Origin: Paenibacillus cellulositrophicus | Lineage (GTDB): Bacteria > Bacillota > Bacilli > Paenibacillales > Paenibacillaceae | DNA length: 64,000 bases | Direction: 5' to 3' | NCBI RefSeq assembly: GCF_009363095.1 | Contig: NZ_CP045295.1 | Span: 2,604,001 to 2,668,000 of the forward strand | Part shown: one piece after another, positions 50,418 to 58,666 of the stretch | Layout of the letters: each line of letters starts with the position of its first letter | Position numbering within the stretch: position 1 is the stretch's first letter | Made by a program: the position numbers and the translations under genes | Notes under the pieces: model-generated | The model's database searches: none | The model's input: the letters and a program-made list of their open reading frames with translations, nothing else | Told to the model about the DNA's origin: nothing

Positions 50418-51206
50418 ATGAAAAAGGTGGCCTTGTTAATTGCATTGATTAGCACCGTACTATTATCATCAGCTTGTAATACCTCACCAGTCCAATCAAA
50501 TACATCCCAACCACTACATACTACAGATAAACAAGAAGGAGGGAAGGTAAGTAACGATGATGCGGCCAATTCACCTGATAAAGAGACCGATATGGCTGCA
50601 TCACGAAACGATCAGCAAGAGATTGAGACGTCGGATAGTGAATCACAACCAGAGAATACCTCCATGGATATTTCCGCCACTGACTCATTAATCCGATCTC
50701 CTGAAGGGAAAAATTTATCTCAAGTAGAGTGGACTCCCGGTGCGCCCGATGTATCTTTGCCAATGAAATTTGGTAAAACGAAAGCGGAATTAGTGATTGG
50801 TTTGGATCACCCCAATGGAACTAAAGCCATTGTTTACTTCCCTTCATCTTCGGTAGGTTGGTCCCTTGATATGTCTGGTGCTGATAACTCTGAGGCATTC
50901 GAAGATTACGGTGATTTGCAGGAGGGTTACAAAATGCAGGCTACTCTCCATGACTTTGACCAAGATGGTATTAATGAGTTAATTGTTGCTGTCGGTAACT
51001 CCCTGATTGATGAATGTATTTGGGTGTATTCCTTTACTACCGTTGGAGATTTAAGGAAGATTAATCCTATAAACCAAGAGCTTTCAATTGCTGGGCAGGC
51101 TTATATAGTACTAAATGGTAAGGAACTCATGGCACCATATGGATCACAAGGGCTATTCGACTCTTATAAGTATGTGGATAAGCAGTTTATGCAGCCAGTA
51201 TATTAA
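50418..51206 (+). CDS. Lipoprotein of unknown function
   Basis: Exported 262-residue lipoprotein. The signal peptide ends in LSSAC (Cys20), followed by about 75 polar residues rich in Ser, Asn, Asp and Glu, then a globular region with a DFDQDGINELIVAVGN segment resembling an EF-hand-like/FG-GAP calcium loop (DxDxDG). It may bind calcium. No ribosome site of note. Monocistronic and convergent with the SLH/Fn3 gene; they share the terminator at 51291-51320. Confidence 0.75.
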   Translation: MKKVALLIALISTVLLSSACNTSPVQSNTSQPLHTTDKQEGGKVSNDDAANSPDKETDMAASRNDQQEIETSDSESQPENTSMDISATDSLIRSPEGKNLSQVEWTPGAPDVSLPMKFGKTKAELVIGLDHPNGTKAIVYFPSSSVGWSLDMSGADNSEAFEDYGDLQEGYKMQATLHDFDQDGINELIVAVGNSLIDECIWVYSFTTVGDLRKINPINQELSIAGQAYIVLNGKELMAPYGSQGLFDSYKYVDKQFMQPVY

Positions 51207-51290
51207 TACCTTTTGTTCGAGGGAGTGCATATAGTTAAATGTATTAAGTCTTTATAGCGTGATAAATTTAATAGTTTTAATCTAACAAAC

Positions 51291-51320
51291 AAAAAAGCTG
51301 CGTAAAAACGCAGCTTTTAA
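51291..51320. terminator. Bidirectional terminator, lipoprotein versus SLH/Fn3 gene
   Basis: AAAAAAGCTGCGT and ACGCAGCTTTT form an 11-bp stem with T runs in both directions. Confidence 0.88.
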
Positions 51321-51346
51321 TATTTATAAAAGCCTACCTGCCAAAA

Positions 51347-54226
51347 TCACTGCAACATCTGTGTAAGTTTGTAGATGGCTGTTGCCGCTTCAGCTCTTGT
51401 AATTTCTCCCTTAGGCCCAAAGGACCCATCATCGTATCCTCTCATTACCCCGATTCCACTTATATTATCAACATCTTTCCGGGCCCAACTGCTAATTAAA
51501 TCATTATCGGCATACAATGTAACCGAAGGTTTAAACGAAATTAACTTTTCTTTAGCAGTATTAGAAAAAACAACAGCAGCCTGTTCCCGGGTAATAAATT
51601 CATCGGGTTTGAAGCTATTTTTATTGTATCCTTGGATTATACCTTTGTTAAAAGCAGCATTCAGATCAGATGCATACCAGGCATTTGCTTCCACATCCAA
51701 AAAATTAAGATTATATTTTTCATTTGGATTATAATTCATTGCCCGGGTTAGCATAACAGTAAACTCAGCCCTAGTAACTTTTTTGTTGATACCGAAGGAA
51801 TTGTCTGAATAGCCTTTAACAACTCCTTTTTTTGCAAGGGCCATTATTGCTTCATATCCAAAATGTGTTGTTGGTACATCAGTAAACTGAACAGTAGTTA
51901 TCGATGGAACTTTATCGTCTTCTTCAGTCGAATTTTTATTAGAACCAGTTTCACCTGAATCAGTAAGAGCCTTTTCGGATAAATCCCCATCATATCCTCC
52001 GTGCCCATTTTGTGGAGAAGTAGAAGGTTCTGGATTTGTATCCTTACTTTCGTTTCCGGGATCCGTAGTTACTGGACCAGGATTTGGTGTGGTATTGACA
52101 TTTATAGTAGCTCCACTTCCATCGGCCGGTGCTAAAATACTTACACTGTTTCGAGCAATAACTTCAGGCATTCCGTAGGCATTTATACTCAAAGCAGAAA
52201 CAGTATAGTTATAGGTTTTACCAGGGGCGATCCCAAATTCTTTATAAGATAAATATCCGTTCTTATCAGGAACAATACTATCAATAGGTTGGTTTCTATC
52301 AGTTTCTGTATCATATCTTAAAACAAGAAACCTATTGGTACCGTCATTAATAGGTACAAAAGTCGTTTTGAATGGGCTATCTACCACATAATTTGCACTT
52401 GAATCGACTAATCTAAATTTAAATGTAACCGTGGCTGGCTCTAAATCAGCTGGAGAGACATTAATAGATAGCGGCAATCCAGAAGTGTGTACAAGTAATG
52501 GACCACTTGAGGTCTCACCTTCGCTGTTTATTCCAATTATTTCATATTGGTACATTCTGTTTGGAACAACTGTGTGATCTATAGCCTCAGTTATTTGTCC
52601 TTGATAAACTAATGTTTTACCGTCCCTAATTACTTTATATGAGGTTGCTGTTGATAATCTATCCCACTTAATTTCAACTGTGTCATTGGATACACTAGTT
52701 ACTGAAATATTTGTTGGAGTGCTTGGGGCTTCGCCAGGATTAGCGTGTAACGGAACTGAAACTGATTTAATCGCCTTCTTACTTTTAATACCACTTTTGT
52801 TGGCGATCACACCATATACATACGTTAAACCTTCGCTAACACTATTATCTTTATACGTTGTTGATGTCACAGTAGTGACTTCTTCACCGTTACGGAGAAT
52901 AGTATAATTTTCTACGTCACTAACTTCATCCCAAGCCATCGTTACGGTATTATAAGTTATATCAATAGGCTTTAGTCCCACGGGCGCAGAAACAACTTCT
53001 GTGTATGTTAGCTCATTCAACCTTCTCTCAATACTTTTGACTCCATTCTTTATTGCCACTACCGAATACTGATACATTCGTCCCGGAACAAGCCCTGTGT
53101 CGTTATACTCCATGTCTGTTCCCGTGTATACAATTTTATCCCCGTTTTTCAATTCATAACTAGTTGCCCCACGTACAGCTGTCCACCCCAACTTGAGGGA
53201 TGTAGGTGTTCGTCCTAATAATTTTAATTCACTTGGTGCAGAAATGGTTTCGGGAAGTGGATCCGTCGAACTACTTGGAATATTTACATATACCTCAACA
53301 GGATCACTATAAATCGTTCCGTTTAAAGCACGGACTTTATAACTGACGGTAGAACCTTTTGCCACATTACTATCGTAATAAGGGCTGGATTTTGTCTCGA
53401 CTACGAGGCCACCAGTCCTTTCTACCTGGATACCAATAGATGTATCGGGTTGTATCCAACTTATCACGACTTTACTCCCATCCCATTCTGCTTTAACATT
53501 CGTTGGAATCTCAGTTGGGAATGGTAAATTGTCAGGTGAAATCGTGAATACTTTAACAAGTTTTTCTTCGCTAGTTCGCTTAGCATCTTTTGCTATCAGT
53601 GTGTATGTGTATTCCTTTTCTGGGCTAAGACCTATATCCTCAAAAGAATTTTGAGGCCCAGTATAAATAACAGCCCCGTCACGTTTAAGTTCGTAATAAG
53701 TAGCATCATTTACGGGATCCCAATGCATCATAATTTCACTCGGAGATTGAGGGTAAACTCGAAAATCGGTTGGGGACAATAAAGGCTCCTCAACTAATGT
53801 TGTAACGGCAGTTCCATTGGTATCACTAGAAATATTACCGTTCAATGCCGATATTTCATATGTATAACGCGTATTGGGAATAAGTCCGATATCTTTAAAG
53901 CTTAGATCTGTTCCTTGATAAATTATAATTCCATCACGGGTTAGTACGTAAGAAGTTGCATTTATGACTGGTTTCCAAGAAAGTTCCACACTAGTGGTAT
54001 GGGCTTGTATCTCACCAAACGGAACATAATTCGGTTTGTCTGGTATTTGAGTTAAAGAGTTCGCATTTGTAAGACTAGAATCCTCGTTTAATGAAATAGC
54101 TTGACTAGATGGCTCATTTTCAAACGTTACATCAGCACTAACTTTTGGGTTTCCAATCCCTAAAAAGGAACTTCCTAATACTATTAAAGATACTGATGTT
54201 GCAATAATTTTTTTTTGTCCTCTCAA
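51347..54226 (-). CDS. SLH-anchored surface protein with fibronectin type III repeats
   Basis: Secreted 959-residue protein: signal peptide (about 1-31), a run of about six Fn3-like modules (60-600), each with a W or L-x-W strand, a SYxLxRDG or SYELKxGD strand and a (T/S)xYxYxVxA strand, further beta domains to about 700, a Ser/Gly/Pro linker (705-770) and three SLH domains at the C terminus. Fn3-SLH proteins are wall-anchored scaffolds or adhesins; no catalytic domain seen. TTG start with GAGGGAG upstream. A run of nine A lies within codons 5-8 and could slip. Confidence 0.9.
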   Translation of the reverse strand: MRGQKKIIATSVSLIVLGSSFLGIGNPKVSADVTFENEPSSQAISLNEDSSLTNANSLTQIPDKPNYVPFGEIQAHTTSVELSWKPVINATSYVLTRDGIIIYQGTDLSFKDIGLIPNTRYTYEISALNGNISSDTNGTAVTTLVEEPLLSPTDFRVYPQSPSEIMMHWDPVNDATYYELKRDGAVIYTGPQNSFEDIGLSPEKEYTYTLIAKDAKRTSEEKLVKVFTISPDNLPFPTEIPTNVKAEWDGSKVVISWIQPDTSIGIQVERTGGLVVETKSSPYYDSNVAKGSTVSYKVRALNGTIYSDPVEVYVNIPSSSTDPLPETISAPSELKLLGRTPTSLKLGWTAVRGATSYELKNGDKIVYTGTDMEYNDTGLVPGRMYQYSVVAIKNGVKSIERRLNELTYTEVVSAPVGLKPIDITYNTVTMAWDEVSDVENYTILRNGEEVTTVTSTTYKDNSVSEGLTYVYGVIANKSGIKSKKAIKSVSVPLHANPGEAPSTPTNISVTSVSNDTVEIKWDRLSTATSYKVIRDGKTLVYQGQITEAIDHTVVPNRMYQYEIIGINSEGETSSGPLLVHTSGLPLSINVSPADLEPATVTFKFRLVDSSANYVVDSPFKTTFVPINDGTNRFLVLRYDTETDRNQPIDSIVPDKNGYLSYKEFGIAPGKTYNYTVSALSINAYGMPEVIARNSVSILAPADGSGATINVNTTPNPGPVTTDPGNESKDTNPEPSTSPQNGHGGYDGDLSEKALTDSGETGSNKNSTEEDDKVPSITTVQFTDVPTTHFGYEAIMALAKKGVVKGYSDNSFGINKKVTRAEFTVMLTRAMNYNPNEKYNLNFLDVEANAWYASDLNAAFNKGIIQGYNKNSFKPDEFITREQAAVVFSNTAKEKLISFKPSVTLYADNDLISSWARKDVDNISGIGVMRGYDDGSFGPKGEITRAEAATAIYKLTQMLQ

Positions 54227-54366
54227 TGTTCTCCCTCATATTCCTAGAATTTATTTTTACTAACATCAAACTAGTTATATATACCCTCCTATTCAATAAA
54301 ATACCAATAGGGAGTATAGCTCACTAGATCTTCACTGTAAATAATAACTTTCTAACTACATCGTTA

Positions 54367-54490
54367 TTATTTCATCCCCCGAATCCCCAACACTCGCTTC
54401 GCCAAATCCACCTGCTTACGAACCAGCTCCACTTGCACCGAACCTGCACGTCTCTTCTCACGTCTATGCACTTCGATGTATACAACGCCA
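54367..54490 (-). pseudogene. Truncated copy of the DUF2357 nuclease 3' end
   Basis: The minus strand reads REKRRAGSVQVEL then VRKQVDLAKRVLGIRGMK and a TAA stop, matching the C terminus REQRRVGSVKVEL...VDLAKRVVRIQGME of the gene at 58667-61084. Upstream, GCGTTGTATAC...TCGAAGT also matches that gene, with about 70 bases missing between. Only the last about 40 codons remain, with an internal deletion. Confidence 0.85.
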
Positions 54491-54501
54491 TAATTGATGG
54501 A

Positions 54502-55299
54502 TTAATCAAAGGTTAATATTCCCTTTTTCTTGCGATTCTTTAATCTTATGATGAGAAATAAGCTTGTTATTTGAATGAAGACCGGGCAAAGCGAAAGACC
54601 TATATAAAATACTGTAATTATAGGTGCTAGAATCAACACCCCGATTAAGATCCATCTATGTATTCCTTGCTTGGATAACCGGTTATTTAATTTCAAAGAA
54701 AAAATAGCGGACAATGAAACTATGCTGAGAAACCAAGAACATGCGGAAGCGATAACGTTCATTCTATTGAACCAATCTTGCTGTTCCGTAAAGTTTTCGT
54801 ACGAGAATAAGAAAAATATGATTAGTAACCAAATTAATAGTATAGGTTTGAGTGGATCATATAATCTTAAAACGATATCCTCAACTTCCGTATTATCCTC
54901 GTATTTGGATACCCTCCTCTTTTCTTGTTCGAACTTACTGAAATCTACCTCCATCATTGCTAACATTGAATTCAAATATAACGAATCTCCGCATTTATAA
55001 TAATCTTTAACGATACAACGAAGATCTTCATTTAGAAATGGACTATACTCACCCAATTTATTGATTAAACCTTGTTTTAAGGTACTATTATTCGGTTCAT
55101 TAAGAACTACTGCAATACTCGCTTGCAGTTGACTATATATTTTGATTTTTTCATTAACTCTGCTAATTCTAGCTGAATTATTTCGGTTTATCATTTCTTT
55201 GAATTCTTTGTACATCCAAATGGATGACGTACCAATAATAGTAATGACTAAAGTCACGATAGGATTAGCTCCGATTAATTTTGATACTTCTGACCACAT
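54502..55299 (-). CDS. Membrane protein of unknown function
   Basis: A 265-residue protein with a hydrophobic N-terminal helix (12-29), a cytoplasmic or extracellular helical region of about 120 residues, then four hydrophobic helices (about 152-171, 185-205, 218-236 and 240-255) and a basic C terminus (RLKNRKKKG). No known motif was recognised. It stands behind the flagellin gene on the same strand, 54 bp away, but a functional link is not evident. Its AT-rich composition suggests acquisition by transfer. Confidence 0.7.
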   Translation of the reverse strand: MWSEVSKLIGANPIVTLVITIIGTSSIWMYKEFKEMINRNNSARISRVNEKIKIYSQLQASIAVVLNEPNNSTLKQGLINKLGEYSPFLNEDLRCIVKDYYKCGDSLYLNSMLAMMEVDFSKFEQEKRRVSKYEDNTEVEDIVLRLYDPLKPILLIWLLIIFFLFSYENFTEQQDWFNRMNVIASACSWFLSIVSLSAIFSLKLNNRLSKQGIHRWILIGVLILAPIITVFYIGLSLCPVFIQITSLFLIIRLKNRKKKGILTFD

Positions 55300-55353
55300 T
55301 TCAAACGCTCCTAGAGAAATATTAAAAATATATTTATTAGAAAATCCTATTAA

Positions 55354-57255
55354 TTATTGTAACAACTTTAAAACACCTTCAGGTTGCAGATTGGTTTGAG
55401 CTAACATAGCTTGGGATGCTTGAAAAAGGATATTACTCTTTGTAAACTCCATCATCTCTTTTGCCATATCAATGTCTCTAATTCGGGATTCTGCTGCAGT
55501 TAAATTAACTTTGTAATTCGAAACATTGTTATATACGTGTTCTAAAGCATTTTGATAAACACCGAATTTTGCGCGCTTTGATGATACAATTGCCAATGCT
55601 TTATCGATAATGGAGATTGCTGATTCAGCACCTTGTCTAGTAGAAAGATTAATTTCCTGAATACCAAGTGCTGAAGTCGTAACATTAGTTAGTTGAATGG
55701 CAAAGGTCTCTCTTGAATTCGCACCTACTTGCAAATCCAATACATCATTTCTCTTTTCATTTGTTTTTTCATCAATGATTTTAAAGTTAGATATGGTATA
55801 ACTACTACCATTCATTTCTCTTTCAAACTTTAGCTTTCCATTTTCATTTACAGCGATTATACCTGCACTAATTTTTTCGAAATCCTTATTTAATGAATCG
55901 ATTAAGTCGTTAGACGAATATGTACCCGAATCTAGAGTAATCGTCTTTTTAATAAACTCATCAATAGTAAATTCCCACTCATTTTGACCATTTTCTATTG
56001 TCAATCCATTGGTAATATCAATATTAGTTTTAAGATAACTCGTTGTGGTCGGAGTCCATACATCACCGGGTTTAGCAGAACGCATGAACAGTGGATTAAG
56101 CGCATTTCCTGACACTAATTGAATTGCATTGTCTGAACCACTAAAGTTATGTTTTAGTGTTAGCATATAATGTTCATTGCCGGGACCAGAACTCACATTT
56201 ACCCCAATTGGACCAGTAAACGATGCTGTAATGTTGGCACTCACCTTTGTAAATTGATTATTTAATTCTGCAACAAGCTCATCCCTACTATACGCACCCT
56301 CTGTTAGTACAATTGTTTTATAAACCCCATTCTCTTTAAAGTTAAGAGTATCATTTATACCTTTTTTCACTTCGTAACCTACAGAAAAATCAGCTTCCCT
56401 TCCCCAGACCTCATAAGTTCCAGAATAAGTGCCTTCCTGTGCAAATATTTCATTAAATGCCGTTCCTCCAACTTCTATTGTATGGTCTCCTGCAATTTGA
56501 CTAGTGAGTAATGTTCTCATATGAGTATCGTCCCATTCACTATAAACATCAGATAATTTCACAGGGGCACCTTGAGCTGTGAGTTTCAAATTTATATCAT
56601 CGTATAGAGCTGTAGAAGAGCCATAATAAAATCCCGCTGTAATATTAATGGAATAAGAAGTTCCATCGAACTTTATAGTCAACTCATCGTTGACACCAGA
56701 AATAATTTCTATGCCTTGAGCGTCATGAATATTGTGACTATTTCCAATTAAAGTTGAGCTAGAAAGGGAATTTTTATTTTCTCCTGTATATTTGGAAAAG
56801 CTTATTGAACCAGAGTTTGTATCCGGCGAGTCATCATGAACATTTAATAAATGAATTCCATTAAAATGAGTATTATTGGCAATATCATTTATCCCTTCCT
56901 GGATCTCTTCAACTTCCCTTTGAATCATGCTTCTATCTGCATCAGTTAGTGTACCGTTGGAAGCCTGCACAGCTAGTTCTCTTAACCTTTGAAGGTTATG
57001 ATCTTGTATCGTGCCTAATGCACCTTCTGCTGTTTGAATTAATGAAATACCATCTTGTATATTTCGCTCCGCTTGTCCTAGTCCACGAATCTGTGCCCTC
57101 ATTTTTTCTGAAATAGCTAAGCCAGCTGCATCATCTGCTGCCTTATTAATTCTTAAGCCAGTAGAAAGCTTTTCCAAGGAACTCGCCGAAGACTTATTAT
57201 TTTTATTTAGCTTGTTTATTGTATTCACTGACGAAATATTGTGAGCTATTCTCAT
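55354..57255 (-). CDS. Long flagellin
   Basis: Structural protein of the flagellar filament. The N-terminal D0/D1 region ([54 protein letters not shown]) and the C-terminal Flagellin_C region ([30 protein letters not shown]) are canonical. Between them lies about 350 residues of variable D2/D3-like sequence, giving about 633 residues where Bacillus Hag has about 300. The ATG at 57255 follows GGGTGAAG. No other flagellar gene is in the window, so it is an accessory or surface-exposed variant flagellin. A CCGATGTA box just upstream could be part of a SigD promoter. Confidence 0.92.
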   Translation of the reverse strand: MRIAHNISSVNTINKLNKNNKSSASSLEKLSTGLRINKAADDAAGLAISEKMRAQIRGLGQAERNIQDGISLIQTAEGALGTIQDHNLQRLRELAVQASNGTLTDADRSMIQREVEEIQEGINDIANNTHFNGIHLLNVHDDSPDTNSGSISFSKYTGENKNSLSSSTLIGNSHNIHDAQGIEIISGVNDELTIKFDGTSYSINITAGFYYGSSTALYDDINLKLTAQGAPVKLSDVYSEWDDTHMRTLLTSQIAGDHTIEVGGTAFNEIFAQEGTYSGTYEVWGREADFSVGYEVKKGINDTLNFKENGVYKTIVLTEGAYSRDELVAELNNQFTKVSANITASFTGPIGVNVSSGPGNEHYMLTLKHNFSGSDNAIQLVSGNALNPLFMRSAKPGDVWTPTTTSYLKTNIDITNGLTIENGQNEWEFTIDEFIKKTITLDSGTYSSNDLIDSLNKDFEKISAGIIAVNENGKLKFEREMNGSSYTISNFKIIDEKTNEKRNDVLDLQVGANSRETFAIQLTNVTTSALGIQEINLSTRQGAESAISIIDKALAIVSSKRAKFGVYQNALEHVYNNVSNYKVNLTAAESRIRDIDMAKEMMEFTKSNILFQASQAMLAQTNLQPEGVLKLLQ

Positions 57256-57554
57256 CTTGTCTTCACCCGTAATATACATCGGTATATTCCCATAATTTCA
57301 TAAATTACAATTTATATCTAAATTTTTAGAAACTAAGTTCTTAGTTCACCACATACGTCTAAATAAAATCGATACTATATACCCAAATTCTACCACACCC
57401 CATCAAATAGGCCTATAGAATTATGAATATATCTTTTGATCTATAAGGAAAGCGGGCTTGCAAGAGAACAGTCCCGGAATGAGGTTCCTGCCAAATATGA
57501 AATGAACCTCGTGATGATCGCTTTATCAAGCAAATTGGGATACTAAAGGATGAA
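57256..57554. other. Upstream region of the flagellin gene
   Basis: About 300 AT-rich bases. CCGATGTA (minus strand, near 57275-57282) resembles the SigD -10 sequence CCGATAT; a good -35 (TAAA) at the right distance is not clear. Nothing else seen. Confidence 0.35.
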
Positions 57555-58046
57555 TTAGGGGATGTGATGGTGCTCTTCCAAGCTATGGCTTGGAATTCTT
57601 CTAGATAAACGAGCTAATACAGCGTCCACTCTACTTAGCACTCTCTTAAGATGAGTCATTTGGATTTGTTGAAGGAGAACAGTATCTTTGAAACTTGCCA
57701 GAAAATGAATAGACTGAATAAACATCACAGTATCCAAATCAGGGCCAGTCTTTTCGTCTGTAAGCCGAGCTAAGTCCTCAAGGGATAGTGAATGAGGAAG
57801 AGAAGTCAAATTGTTTTCTTTTATATACAGCGCCATTAACATGGACTCCAATGCTCGATAACCTAACACAATGCAAATATGAGTTGAGGATTGGTGTATC
57901 AAACGAAATGCCGAATCCATATAAATCTGTGAGCGATCAACTAATTTATTTATAATTCTCGCCTGAACAGCCACGTTTTTCTGTAAGCTTGACGTCTTAT
58001 TAATCGTATCCGTGCCATTATCCATGGAGGTTGAATGCTTATCCAC
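57555..58046 (-). CDS. HEPN-like domain protein
   Basis: A 163-residue helical protein. The central part (YMDSAFRLIHQSSTHICIVL, GYRALESMLMALYIKENNLT, SLPHSLSLEDLARL) follows the HEPN pattern of two paired helices with a conserved (P/T)HxL loop. An R-x4-H motif (RRIPSH) near the C terminus recalls the HEPN ribonuclease motif, but its position is unusual. HEPN proteins are common toxins and defence factors. GTG start at 58046 with GGGAG upstream. Divergent from the XRE gene, close to the McrBC-type pair. Confidence 0.6.
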   Translation of the reverse strand: MDKHSTSMDNGTDTINKTSSLQKNVAVQARIINKLVDRSQIYMDSAFRLIHQSSTHICIVLGYRALESMLMALYIKENNLTSLPHSLSLEDLARLTDEKTGPDLDTVMFIQSIHFLASFKDTVLLQQIQMTHLKRVLSRVDAVLARLSRRIPSHSLEEHHHIP

Positions 58047-58245
58047 ATATTTCAGCTCCCACTTCGGTTATTGAACGACTCATATTGAAAACATTGCCTC
58101 GGATGTTATGAATTCGTGGATCGTGGAGATACTTATATTTACCATTATACACCAAATTAATATCTATAAGTATTATTTCCAATATTCAAACACTGGTGTA
58201 TAGGTGTTGTAATTTTATCTACACTTTTTAGTAGTGAGGTGTGGA

Positions 58246-58590
58246 ATGATGACGGATAAAGAGATCCTTCTTAGATTAGGTGCTCGTCTACGTGATTTGA
58301 GAAAAGAAAAGGGATTAACGCAAGAAGCTCTCGGGGAAAAAGGTGGGTTTCATTTCTCATATATCGGGCAAATCGAGCGCGGAGAAAAAAACGTGGCTCT
58401 GTTAAATCTTGCAAAGATTGCTGAGGCATTAGAGGTAGATATATCTCAACTCTTCACCTATACCAGTGTAGAGAGTAACGAAGAGTCGCAAGTTGATCTT
58501 CAAGAAATATTGCATATGCTCGAACAACAAAGTCCTCAGCAGATCGCTATGGCAAAGAATGTGCTAAAAGCGATCTTTAATCATAAGTAA
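58246..58590 (+). CDS. XRE-family helix-turn-helix regulator
   Basis: A 114-residue regulator with a standard XRE HTH (LGARLRDLRKEKGLTQEALGEKGGFHFSYIGQIERGEKN) and a helical tail. GAGGTG precedes the ATG codons at 58246 and 58249. It is divergent from the HEPN-like gene and convergent with the DUF2357 nuclease gene. As with other XRE genes beside restriction systems it may act as a controller protein. Ends at a perfect palindrome at 58611-58632. Confidence 0.85.
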   Translation: MMTDKEILLRLGARLRDLRKEKGLTQEALGEKGGFHFSYIGQIERGEKNVALLNLAKIAEALEVDISQLFTYTSVESNEESQVDLQEILHMLEQQSPQQIAMAKNVLKAIFNHK

Positions 58591-58610
58591 ACATCTTACA
58601 TAGCAAAAAG

Positions 58611-58632
58611 GCTGATTGGAATTCCAATCAGC
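58611..58632. terminator. Palindromic terminator between XRE and DUF2357 genes
   Basis: GCTGATTGGAATTCCAATCAGC is a perfect 22-base palindrome between two convergent genes. Confidence 0.65.
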
Positions 58633-58666
58633 TCCTTGTGTAGAGATCAACTATTAGATCATGAAA

